Source: Eleginops maclovinus (taxonomy: Eukaryota > Chordata > Actinopteri > Perciformes > Eleginopidae). Taken from it: 64,000 nt of DNA. Location: contig NC_086350.1 in NCBI RefSeq assembly GCF_036324505.1, forward strand, positions 17,233,532 through 17,297,531. Reading direction: 5' to 3'. Both the position numbers and the translations under genes were made by a program. Positions 45,101 to 57,101 of this stretch are shown piece by piece (within the stretch, counting starts at the first letter, position 1; every line of letters begins with the position of its first letter). Below the pieces are notes generated by a model, which worked only from the letters and a program-made list of their open reading frames with translations, made no database searches and had not been told where the DNA came from.

Positions 45101-48100
45101 CAACATAAAGCCTGGACAGTGAACGGAATGAGAGCGGCCTACTTTAGCTCTGATTTCAGAAGCCCAAAGAAGTTACACAATCCTGAACTTTTGTTGACAT
45201 CGGTTTTCAAAGTCATTGCAGGCAACTTAAGGTAGTGATGCTCTGTTTTTGCCAAACATGCCTAAGTATAGCATTGCTGTCTCATTATGGTCAGGCCAAT
45301 GCTGTTGCTCCAGCAGCATTGGCCTTGTCTTGTGTATCATTATGACAAGCGAGATGGCTTTCCCCAGCAAAGGTAATTGCACTGTTGAGACATAAATATA
45401 GCACATCCCACACAACAGACAAAGACTTTTGTTTTCTTCCCAGACAACCTGGCTTAGAATATGATTCATGTTTTGGAAGCAAATGCATGTCACTATATTA
45501 TCTCCCTGCAAACAATAACAGCTGCTTTGAAAGTATATTTCCAAAGTGAACCTGAGAACAAAAAGATGACAGGGGGACAAAGCGAAAAGGACAGTAGGAG
45601 TTGGTAAATTGGGTCATTATTAACTCCTGGTAAACACACTTTGCATTACTGCAAACACTGGAAAGAAAGTTAGACAAACAACTATATAGCTGAGCCTTAT
45701 TTCTCTCCTCTGAACCATTTTGGATTGCATTAATGAAGCACACAAGAGAATCTTTGTTGACTTTAAGCAGCTTTCAAGTTATCGAGACTTTGGCCGCACT
45801 CCTGAGCAACTGTTTCTCTCCCTTTATATTCAGAAGCAGTTTAGACTGGCTCAGGACTACGTTTTTAAAAAGTGCTTTTACGACAAACATGATATTTTTG
45901 AGTGCCTGTGTGAAATGCTATTTTTATAAAGCAAAAACATTTTAACCTAAAATCAAAACTGCAATATCTTCCTTCAATGCTTTCAAGTGGTCATTTTGGA
46001 ACTAGCCAAGTGTCTCATCTCTCATCCCCTCTAGCAAGGCCAGTTGTTTTCATCTTACATTTAATGTAAAGTCTTTCTCTTTTCTTTGAGATACAGCTGT
46101 AACATTAGAGTCAAACTGCGCTGCTCTGTTCTGTTCCTATCAGTAAATGGAAACAGGCTACAGCCAACCTTATTGGCACTGGTGTGAAAGTTGTGTCTTT
46201 AGTAGGGACCTCAAGTTTTCACTCATGCACAAAAGTGGATGGTATGTTGACAGAGGGGCCTTTTCATTTGTCTCCCTGTCTTTCCGATGGAAGAAGTGCA
46301 AGTGAGTCAGGACAAAAAAGGGAATCAAAGTCAACAAGAGGCTCCTGCCTGTGGCCCCACCCCCCTACAAGCCGCAGGTCCTAGCTAAGCTGAGGATTTC
46401 TCAGGAGAGACCCAACCCACAGGCTACAACTCTGGTCAATGCACGCCATGTGCACTGACCGAGCAAGGAAACAAAGAGTAGGCGAGATGAGATATTGGCA
46501 TGTGTGGGGGTTGGTATCGCTGATTTAATGATGATCTCAGTAAAAAACAAAAGCTGGTGGTAGGGGGGCACTGGATGCACAGAAAATGCAAGTTAGGGAC
46601 AGGGGAGCTATCAGGTGGGAGCAGGTCAGGGGTCGGAGGTGAACAAAAGCTTTGTAAGCCCCACACAGAGCGAGGGAGAGGCCCCCGGGTGCCCTCACTG
46701 ACGCCCAGTCTGTCGGTCTACATGCCTCCGCCTGTATTTTGTTTGTCTGACAATGTTTTCCAAAATGCGTTTGTCAAGTCTTAATGCCTTTCAATTTGTC
46801 TTCCATATTGACTAATATTTCACCCTTGCTTTTCTGTATATTCATTCAAAACAATGTTGACAATCCTTAGTAATTTCAATCAGTTTCCGGGGGAAGGGCT
46901 ATTCAAACACCTGCAGTAAAAACAGCATTTAAAGCTTTCACTGCCGTGTCTGTCATCTCTCACCTTCAATGGCTCGACCGGGTTAAAGGAAAGCTGGGTT
47001 ATATAAAGAAAGTCTTTTGTAGCTACTGTTACGACCTATAGGAACACAGAACCACAAACAGAGAAATGTATGTATGCATGGATTTCTCTTATACCATTTA
47101 CCATCACACATTTTTAGTTCAAAGCAGAGGATATACGCACAACCGATTCTCCAGAACTTCAAGTACAGACACTTGAAGAACCTGTTGAATTTTAACAAAG
47201 CCAGTGAGATTGCAATCGCCATCTTTATCAGAGTGGTAGAGAGTCTGAGTGTGTGGTGAAGTGGGCATGTGCATGACACCGAATTAATGACGTACTGTAT
47301 GTGTGTGTCGGTGGATATGCCAGATTAATAATCAGCGCTGAGACAAAGGCTGTGTGTGTGCAAGTCAGTGCATCTCGCCCACATATCTCCCACATACTCC
47401 CCTTCACGTCTGCGTAAAACACTATCAACAGGAATGTTAGGATTGCCGGGTCAGCAGTGATGACATCATGGCAGTCCGTCGGATGCAACAACGAGGCCTC
47501 AGCGCCAGTTTCCTCCTGGTTGCATCAGCTGTGTGATACCAGTCTGTGGTTCAATGAAACACACTCCAGCACTGCTTCCTGCTCACTTTATGAGCCTTCA
47601 AACATGCAAGGCAGATTAAATTTGGATGTTTAGAACATCACATTAATGATAATTGATTGATTGCCACATCATCTGACCATGCAGCCTTTAGATGCAACTC
47701 TGCAAAGTCACGCGAGGTCACCAATTGGTTTGTTTACTATGGTTCTGGCGATATTGTTTTGTTTTTTTAAAGTGACAGCTAAGTACAACCAAACACTGAA
47801 CAAGACAGGTTTAAGCAACCAAAATGTTCTTCACCTTTTACTTTAACTAACAACAACACCTTGGTAGCAACATGTCAATCACAAGTTTGCCACGCCCAAA
47901 AGCATACCCTGATTCATCATCTCTATTACTTTGAATGCTAACATCATTTAACAAATAAACATCCACCATATCGAAAAAGACTTGATTGAATCGATGAATG
48001 CATTGGGAAAATGTTTGCTGTGGTAATAAATTAACTGAGAAGTATGGTCATTTTCTTATAGACTTCTACACAATTGGATTAATTTATGCATCCAACGGAA

Positions 48101-49194
48101 TCGCTAGCTGCCGGCTATAATAGAGAAATTAACTTCAGGGCACTTTGGCATTGGCATCACTTTTCAGAAGAGGAGGTTGCAACCTGCCTCAAAAGTCAGT
48201 TGTCTCTTTCATTTTAACAAACCCTGCAGCATGACCTCACACAAGACAAGGGCTAATGAGACTCCAGACTCTTTACCTGCTTGAGGTGGTCTGAGGTCAA
48301 CAGCCAGACACAAATGGCTTTATTGTTTACAAAGAGACGAGAGTACAGCCCGAGGGGAGGAACTAAAAGAAGTATGCATAGGGATTGCATAAGTCCATGC
48401 AGCTATTAACATTCTGTGGTTGCATTAGCAGCAAAAATGTAACCCACCCAATCTGCATGACTAAATTGTTGTTTGTAAATATTTGTGTATTCTGAAACTG
48501 GCAAACTCTTCTTTCATGTAATTCTTGTCCATGTGAGGGGTCAAGTGTCATCTAACAGATGCTGGTGTGTGTTTGTGTATGGGACTGTGAGTGTGTGTGT
48601 GCAAAGGATCCTTCAGGTCATCAGATAAAGTGCACCTGAGGGAGGGGCGGGGTGACTGTTTTCAGTGTTGCCACGGTAACCTAATACATTCGCGACCACC
48701 TGGTTGGTGGAGCCCGACAAGGGGTGCAGAGAGGCTACCACTTCAGTTTGTGCCCTGAAGAGCAGAGCGAGGCAGAGAGCGCACACAGCTGTTGAATCTT
48801 TCATGGAACATTAAAAAAAAAAGGGACAAAGCGTACTGTGTAACTCTTATTACAGCAGAGAAAAGACTTTGCCTATCTTGTCTGACTTATCTACACATGC
48901 TTTTAAATCCTAATCTATCCTGGTTGTTTAAGGGCCATACCATAACAAATGTATAGAATGTGTCCCGGAAAAAACACAGTAAGGAGTGATCACGGTATAC
49001 AATCATAATGGTTCTGAAAACTATTTCTGACTGATTCATCATCAGAGAACATCACTCACATAAGTTAAACTTGAAAAACTTTAGCAGAACAAGTTTAGCA
49101 ATGAGCTTCACTAGAAATTATTTTTAAAAAGTTTAAACTCAGTGGGACAAAAAACACTTAATTCTCAACAAACAAGGACATTTATCTCACTCAC
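42101..49194. other. Gene-poor region, no supported gene
   Basis: No supported exon. Contains a nine-G run near 44120, a short hairpin at 45293-45325, and CT-rich stretches near 42200-42300 and 44500-44585. The plus-strand reading frame 42088-42351 is low-complexity Ser/Pro/Leu from CT-rich DNA. Confidence 0.45.
45293..45325. repeat. Inverted repeat, 12-bp arms with 9-base loop
   Basis: AGGCCAATGCTG and CAGCATTGGCCT are perfect reverse complements around TTGCTCCAG. It makes a stable stem but is too short for a typical pre-microRNA. Confidence 0.8.
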
Positions 49195-49450
49195 CTCCCG
49201 CAGTCTAATGGTCTCTGTGACTGCCTGCCTGATGAAAAAGGAGAACAGAAAGGAGGAAGAGCTACACAACACTGTCAGTGTCTGTGTGTGTCGTGCTCCG
49301 GGCTACCTGATCCACCGCCTGTGGAAGAGACAGAGACAGAGTGACAGAGAGAAACTGGCTCAGAGCAATACAGAGGGGTGGGGGGGTGCAGCTGCAGAGA
49401 AAAAGTGAAGTGGTGCTGCCATTCCCCATCTCCCGGGAAACCAACGCGCT
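49195..49450 (-). promoter_or_regulatory. Candidate non-coding first exon, minus strand
   Basis: A strong minus-strand donor GGGAG|GTGAGTGAG has its exon edge at 49195. No coding frame with family likeness leads into it. It could be another alternative 5' exon of rassf7. Inference only. Confidence 0.22.
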
Positions 49451-50116
49451 CTTTCAAAGAAAACCAGCCAATCGAAAACACCGGCAATTGTGTTCAGACA
49501 AAAAGTCACATGACTGCCAAAACACCACTCCCTTTGCACGGAAAATAAAAGAAGATGGTGTTGGGGGGGGCAGGGGGTGGTGGAGTCTGATAAAGAAGGG
49601 GGGTGTACAGAGGCAAAAGAAAAACAAACTGAGGGAAAGGAGAAGTAGAGTAGTGGGAGAGAATTTGAGCTGGGTTACAGAGGCAGGGCACAGGTCATCG
49701 TGCCTGACCTGTATAAAAGGGAACAGACTGTTTCCTCCTCATCTTCCTCACAGTCCAATTCTCAAAGAAGCTTTGTACCACACAGGTTGACTTTTGCCTA
49801 TTTCTGCCCGCTTAGAGGAACAATGCTGAGCAGCACAGTGTGAAGCTAATGGCACAGCTCTATATCCAGCATGCACACTCAGACATTTCCTATGCTTTCT
49901 TACAAGTTTATATACAGAGCGAAAAAGACCCTGTTCGATCTGTATACAAATCCTAGATAACCAAAGCATTTTACTTAAGCAACAACGTCGGATTTTACAC
50001 AACTTCTCTTTTAAGTAGATTTATTAGGTGGAATACATTTTGTCAGTGCATATAGGCTATCATGTTTACATGTTCTTGGATGATGGGAATCATTTTTAAA
50101 GTTGTAGCCGTACAGC

Positions 50117-50313
50117 AGATAGGAGGCTGTGGGATAGTGCGCTGATCTTTGGCTGAGTCGAGAGTTGGTTCCAGTCCCACTGCAGTCAGCATGTCGTTAT
50201 GTCTCTGGGCAAGACACTACACCCAAAATGGCTCCTGTTGGCTTTTTCTACAGTTTTGAATGTATGTAAGTCGCTTTGGATAAACGTGTCTAACCTGACA
50301 TGTAATGTAATGT
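50117..50313 (+). mobile_element. Degenerate tRNA-derived SINE
   Basis: A tRNA-like head carries a B-box-like GGTTCCAGTCC (50167-50177). It is followed by a core with GTCTCTGGGCAAGACACTACACCC and the tail AAGTCGCTTTGGATAAACGTGTCTAA with TGTAATG repeats. This layout is that of widespread fish SINEs whose tails read GTCGCTTTGGATAAAAGCGTCTGC. Several mismatches show it is old. It also looks like a tRNA B box but is not a tRNA gene. Confidence 0.75.
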
Positions 50314-51722
50314 CAAGGTTTACATCTATCTTTCTATACCAGTTATTGCTCAATATATCCACAATCTTTAAAAATTGACACATCCTAAACTAGCTACATT
50401 TCAAGACCATTTTGTTGAATGCTGCACAAATTAAGTGCAATGAAAAGGAAACACAATATAAATATGAAATAACACAATTGCATGTTTGCAAAATCCCAAA
50501 GATTTAGGCAAATTCCGGTGTTTCATCAATTGTTCAGGACTGATGAGACTATTGGCTCTGACAATACTGGTTCAGTTATCTCTCATCCTCTCCGCTATTT
50601 ATATTCCAACCCCTTAAATCATACCATGACCCCCATTCTGGTCCCTCTTTGTTTGAGAACCACTAGATTACTGGTTAGTGTCATCTTCAAGAAATCAAAG
50701 AAGAAGAAGACTCAAAATCCGTATGAATGTTAAGTGTACCGTGAGTTCACCATGCTGGCCTCTGCCAAAGTAGTAAACTAAATTGCAGTGAGGCCTTCCA
50801 GCATACTTTCCCAACAGAACAGTGAAACAATACAGTCTAGCAATGTTAGGCAACAGGTTTATTATTCAGACTGATATCACTTGTATTACTTTCTCAGAGA
50901 TAAACTGAACACTTGAACACAATCATCTCCCTTGTAATACATCGCCTCAACGCCACTAAATTGCCCTACTTCAGCGGTGGCAGGCAGATCTAATTTTCGG
51001 AAAAGCATTTACCAAGTGAAAAGAGGCCAAATTACCTCTCCACAGTGTGAATGTGACAGGAGAGCTGATGAGAGAGAGAGCAGGTGACGGAACTGACGAT
51101 GTCCAATGCAGGGACAGTTACAGCGATGACAAGTCTGAGCCTCCAGCATTGATTTTGTTTTTGCTGGTAATTGAGAGGACTACCTGAGGATTAAAAATAC
51201 TGTATCAGCTTGTCAATAGATAATAGGCACATTATGGCTCAGGCTTACCGCTTGGTTATTCTTGGAAAAGAAACATGCAATGTGTAGATGACATCTAATC
51301 ACATGACACTGTAAGCATTCAGCTGTACAACTTCAAGGAACATTAACTGAATTAACAGTACGCAAACTGCTCTGCTTCATTTTAGAAACCACACTCGCCA
51401 AACTGCCGTGCAGTGGTGCTATATTTTCTCTTAGGCTATGCAAAGTCCAATATGCAATGCAATACATGGTATCATCGATATAAAAGTTTTCACTACTATT
51501 CACATCAGAAAAAAAATAATACATCATTGATAACAGCCATTGCTTAGGATTTGATGATCATAAATACAAAGGGCGTATCTGGCTGCACAATATAAGTATA
51601 ACACTCCTGTTCATTTGATCTATAGAGGATCTAAGCTATCCTAATGTTCTAAAACTCTATACATTAGTATAAGGGGTGAGAATAGGGTGCTGCTGCAATG
51701 ATTTAGTGTCTGCGAGATTGCG

Positions 51723-51723
<1 letters not shown>

Positions 51724-51801
<78 letters not shown>
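51724..51801. repeat. (TG)36 microsatellite ending in CGCGCG
   Basis: TG repeat at 51724-51795 followed by CGCGCG, all strictly alternating purine and pyrimidine. Confidence 0.97.
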
Positions 51802-52969
51802 CATGTTTGATTCTCAGCTGGTAGACAGGCCTTTATGTTCTCTAGTGCTAAGCAGCTGGACAGATGAGTCACCATGAAGGGATCTCATGGTGCGGAGGGG
51901 ACAAAGAGGTCAAGTAACTAAACACTACACAGTCCAATTGTTCTCACAGTTTTGATTGTATTCCAGCATTATGACTAGAGGGAGTTTCACATTTATTATT
52001 TAAAAAAAACACTAAAGGAACATACTAAAAAACTATTTTGACTGTAGCACTGAGCAAAAATCATTCTCAGAATAAGAAATGGCCATTTGAATATAATTTC
52101 CCTGACCATCACCAGGCTTAATCCCTTTAGAGGTTTCTGCATGAATGATCCATTGGATTAAATGGATTAAAGGGAATGTTGTTAAAGATGGCTAATACAA
52201 AAATTCAGCAGAACAGCAACCTATGAGACACGGAAGACCCTAAACACTTGTGGAAAAGCATTATGCTTTCCAAAGACATGCAGTATGATGCCAGGAGCCG
52301 ATACCTAGAGGCCCCAACAACTATTAACAAAGTTGATCTTTCACGTGTGGTCAATTGGTAATATCGGAAAGATAAAGAAAGAGGAAGAAAACTAAATTAT
52401 ACAAAGGAAGTTGAAGTAAAGAGGTACAAAAAACTGATAAATGGAGGAAGTAACAGACAGAACAAAAATCCTCAGGGTCTAACCAGAAAAGGAAGAGACA
52501 AATATGCATCGTCAGATAAAAAACTGGACACGGAACAGCTAGACAGGTAAAAAAAATACAGATATTTGATGAACAAATTGTTACATGTTTTAATGGTAAT
52601 GATATTGCATATATGCTAAATATCTTTGTTTATGCTTTTTAAATAAGTGCATTCAGAATATGTTTTGTAAATAAATACTACTCCACGCTTTAGGATGCTG
52701 TTTGGGGTGTTTTGGGGGAAGACATATGTAAATGAATGTGAATTACATGGCAAACTCCAGGTGTTCTCAAAGGCTAACCTAATCCACAATGGTAATGCAG
52801 CAAAAAATGCAGTACTACTTATGAAATGTTTGAAAATAATATTTCCCTTAACTGCCAACCATTTAATTGTGTAGTAAAGAGTATGGGTGTATTGAGACGT
52901 CATTATATAAACACCCCTTTAATTGCAAATTCAATGCAAAATACAAATATGCTTACACAATTCACACAT

Positions 52970-52970
<1 letters not shown>

Positions 52971-53018
<48 letters not shown>
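52971..53018. repeat. (GAT)16 microsatellite
   Basis: Sixteen perfect GAT units; the poly-Met frame across it is an artefact. Confidence 0.97.
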
Positions 53019-53483
53019 AAAAAGTATTTGTGATGTTCCTGTGATAACCTCGGCTATTGCTTTTTTCATCAAACTTAACTTAAGCTTGATATTAAAAGTG
53101 TACCTAAACTAAAAAAGTGAGTTATTGAATACTTGACATGTTGGCAAAACATCAACAAGCCTACATGTTGAACATATTTGGGTGTTGAGTTCACTATGCT
53201 ATGAACTATTCGATCACTTTTTCACATAAGTGTCTTTCAAATAACGTGTTCACGTAGTCAATTAAACTTAATAACACAAAATTAAGTTCAACGACAATTT
53301 TTTTACGTAACGTGTGCTTGCTAAACAACAGAGCCAGTGAGAAAGTTATGTATCCACTTTATCGCTAGCCTTCAACCCCCCTGCAGGTGCAGCGCCGCGG
53401 GCACACTGGCGAACACTTGTTGCATCGCTCCAAAACATTGCAATGTCACCATAATGCGGAAGAAAACAAAAGAAACAACTTAC

Positions 53484-53600
53484 AAGTGATTTAGTAGTCG
53501 ATCTTGTCACGACGGACATCTGAGCATTTCATCCTTTAGTCCAGTCCCCGTCGTCAAGTCCGGTGGTATCAAGCCAGACAGGAAATAGAAATAACTAAGT
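53484..53600 (-). promoter_or_regulatory. Candidate distal non-coding first exon and promoter of rassf7
   Basis: On the minus strand a near-consensus donor CACTT|GTAAGTTG has its exon edge at 53484. The exon and flanks (53380-53610) hold a local cluster of CpG (GCGCCGCGGGC, CACGACGG, CCCGTCGTC, TCCGG), standing out in this AT-rich window. An ETS-like CCGGAA lies near 53600. The nearest downstream minus-strand acceptor without an upstream exon is that of the rassf7 ATG exon at 27271, which would mean a 26-kb intron. Linking the two is inference. Confidence 0.4.
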
Positions 53601-53609
53601 TTCCGGTCA

Positions 53610-56600
53610 GTAGTTTCAAATTAAAAGCATGTAGTTAAATATTTTTTCTGAATGATGATAACAAAAAACGTTATATATACAAAGAAATACTAATTATTTT
53701 TTTTTAAATAACATGAATAGCCTGTTTATACAATAAAATCCCATTAAAAAAATATCAAGCACTAAAGTCATGGCAACAGCATACACTAACAAAAGAGGGG
53801 CAGTGACTTGGGAATTTAGCGCTTGGCTGTTATGACCTTTATACGGTATATCATTGACAAAAAAGTACTGGTACATTGGCAGCAGTGGATTTCATGTGAT
53901 GACAGTTAATGAGAACAGTAAGGCACTTGTGGCTATTACCCTACAGGTAACTGATCAGTCAGCAGTTAGATTACATTGAGGGATTATCTTTTGGATATTT
54001 TATTTATAATATAAGATTACACCTTGAGGTCCAAACTTCTTGCAGGTCCCAGGCTAAATCTGAGATGATCTGAGATGTTCTGCAGTTGACACCATTTATA
54101 GAGGCCATGAGGAGATACAGTCTGAAAAAACTGATGCAGGGAGTGTTTTCTTTAAAACACAACATGTTACTGCCTGTGTTTTAGCTATGACAAGGGTGAC
54201 ATGTTAGAAACAGGAGGTGCTAATTTCATCTCAAAGCACTTTTATTTTATCACATAGCACTGTAATGAGTATATTCAGTTTCTAACAAAGGAACCAAAAA
54301 CATCCAAGTTTTAAGTTTGCCAAGGGCATACTTTGATTTACTGGAATGCTTTACTTGGTTGCTTTTTCATTCTTTAATACATGCCTTGGCCTGAAACATG
54401 TCTAAGCTTAAATTAGGTGCTGAAAAACTAAATACTCATAAAAGTTGAAATCATATAATCACCTACTTATTTTAATCACTGAAAAAATTCCTGTCTGCAA
54501 TGTTTCACTGTGCCGGGCAGCACCCTGAATCATTGAATCATGTTGATGGGGAGACATGAAGTTTTGCCAACATATGTAACACCAACAATTTAAAATCATT
54601 GCTCTTAAACAAGTCTATCTCAGGAGAAATTTAAAAAAGGAATCGCTCAGCAGAAAACTACAACAGTTGTGTGTGCATTGTTCTTGAAGGTTGGATTGTT
54701 AAACATTTTATTTAAAGAGTCATCTTCTTCCTAAAAGCAAGATACTGGAAAATTGATGGAAACAATATAATTATGGTATAATTGTGATAGAGTAAATGTA
54801 ATTAACTTTATGCATTATTTTTTTTTACCATTATGGAATGCAATGTCTGCATATGGTTGGGAATGGTCAATGGAAAAAAATAGTTATGGAGAAAAAAATA
54901 GTTATGGAGCCTAAAATCTTGCATGGATTGGAATGTTCCTTGTTGCAGCCTGTCTGAACTCATACTATAGGTATTTCCAGTAACAACACATGCAAAGAAA
55001 ATTACTTTTCAGAAATCAAAACAAGGAGGAAGCTGTAAAGGATTGTAAAGTGAAATGTCTGTACCCTTTCAGTCACAAAGTGAAGTGTTTAAGTGTGTTT
55101 CTGTTCTGTCTTTTCCCTGTAATTTTCTGTAATAATTGATTCACACCTATCTTATTATATACAGTTGGAACAAAAAGGAGCAGTATTTCATCTAAGATGA
55201 TTATTATATCAATATCCTGTCAAATGATGGCGTTGATCTTTTGGGAAATGCCACTACAACCTACTCATAATTACATTTTTAATTGAATCACATAAACCAC
55301 ATCTTATTCACAGCATGTGTTGACACAGTTTATTCCACTTCAGTCTGACAGAAATATACATGTGTATTTATGACAGGGAGGGACTTCCAGTATTTTGCTG
55401 CTTTACTATCCATCATTTTTGCTTTAATAAAGCTTTCCTTTTTTTAAAAAAAACAATCATCTCTGGAGAAACAGTTGCACAACGCAAACTTTAGGAGTAG
55501 TGGCACTGTGGTTCTACAGTTGTCTTTTTAATAAAATTTTGGGCGAAAAGAATACTGAGAATGTTTCATTACATGTGAGATCATGCAAGGAACTAGTTTT
55601 TCTTTACAATCAGATTTCTTAAACTTCTAATAGCATTTACCATCAACAAGCCATTTAGAGGGGGAAAAAAGCACTTTTGGTTTGTCTTATCATCTGGTAA
55701 TAACTGGGGAGAGGAAGAAAGCTTCTCACAGGCCAGATGAGGTCCCAACCAGCTGTGAGAATCATCCCTTTCAGTAAAATTACAAGACAATTTAGAAAGA
55801 GTAGGTGGACACTTTCCCACCATAAAAGCCCATTCTTTTCCTACCACTCTCCTCCATCTGTGTCTTGAAACGTGACAGCACCAGTAAAATGAGAGCGTGA
55901 GTGACAACACCTTAGAGGGGCAAAGCGATGCTGCAAATTAAGGCATTCCTGCGGGCTTATCGAAGGTGTTACAGCAAAGTGATGGAAAGACATGCTAGGG
56001 CCTGTCATGGCTGAGTGGATATGCACACACCCTACATTTTTGTGCCTGTATATATGTGTATGTCTGTATGTATATGCAGTATATATATTGCCTTACACCT
56101 TGCAGTGCCTGAAGAACTAATACAATTATAGATATGGCTGCCTCTCTAGTCCTCAATCGCCCAAGCACTGTACTGTATGTCTCAGGACAAATTCAGTCAG
56201 AGAGTGTCCTTCATGGTGCAGAGGATCGGTAATTTCCCATAGCATTAGGAAAACAACAGGATATGTCACAGTTACACAGAATGACTCTTAGTGGACTGTA
56301 TTTGCTACACTACATCATTCTTGTTGTGTATCAGTCAATACATCATCTCTTGTATTGTATTGTGTTGTAAGTGTGCAGGGTTGCAAATGCTTATTCAAAA
56401 TCTATGGATGCCTCCTTAGATATGAACAAGTCAACAAAATGAAATAATTTTGAGTTTCAAGGTTGTGGATTTGAAGAATTTGTTTGACCAAGGAGGTTGA
56501 GACAATGGAATGAGTTTTTGATTTACATAAATGATTATAGATAGTGCCCTCAAGTGGCGAGATTACACTGTTACACCATGAATGTCAAGACACTCAATGT

Positions 56601-56775
56601 CACTGCAGGACATTTTGGATAAAGTTATCCTTTACAATGTATTAACCTTACGGTTCAGAAAATTAAAATAATATAGAGACACAAATAAATTGGGTTAAAC
56701 AAAAGATGGCATTTGAGTTCTATGTAAGTTGATTCAACCTGAGAATTGCAAATGTACAGGATTACTAACATCCCC
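53610..56775. other. Intergenic between rassf7 unit and lrrc56, nothing recognised
   Basis: AT-rich, no gene. An exact 18-bp tandem duplication (GAAAAAAATAGTTATGGA) lies at 54873-54908. LMNTD2, sited between RASSF7 and LRRC56 in human, was looked for and not found. Confidence 0.5.
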
Positions 56776-57101
56776 TTTATTTTTCATCACGCTCATTTAG
56801 CCTTTATAAAGGAACCAGCATCTCAGAGGATGCTGGAGGACTAGATGGATAATCTCAGTGCTCCAGTAACAGTGTTTGTATTGCTCAATTACTTATGTTA
56901 AAGGAATGTGATGGTGAGGTGTGTTGTCCACTACCAACATTTCTTGGGAATGCTTTTAATGTCTTATAGATCCTGAGTTAATTCAGAGCATGTTAGTGAG
57001 GAAATAAGGGGAATGACCCTTAATAGCCTCCCTCTATTCGACCACTCTGATCACTGATCAACGATCACTGGCCAGGCTCCAAACATCTGCCCACTTTGGT
57101 G
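56776..57101 (-). other. lrrc56: lrrc56 3' untranslated region (candidate)
   Basis: Minus-strand AATAAA at 56776-56781 (TTTATT on plus) lies about 320 bases past the stop at 57102. Non-coding between. Confidence 0.4.

Noticed and set aside
45293..45325. Hairpin as a new microRNA precursor
   Set aside because: Only 33 bases in all; too short for Drosha and Dicer processing unless flanking pairing exists, which I do not see.
49711..49717. TATAAAA on the plus strand as a promoter
   Set aside because: No plus-strand exon, donor or coding frame follows it that can be supported.
50117..50313. tRNA gene from the GGTTCCAGTCC box
   Set aside because: No cloverleaf or anticodon arm; the downstream core and TGTAATG tail mark it as a SINE.
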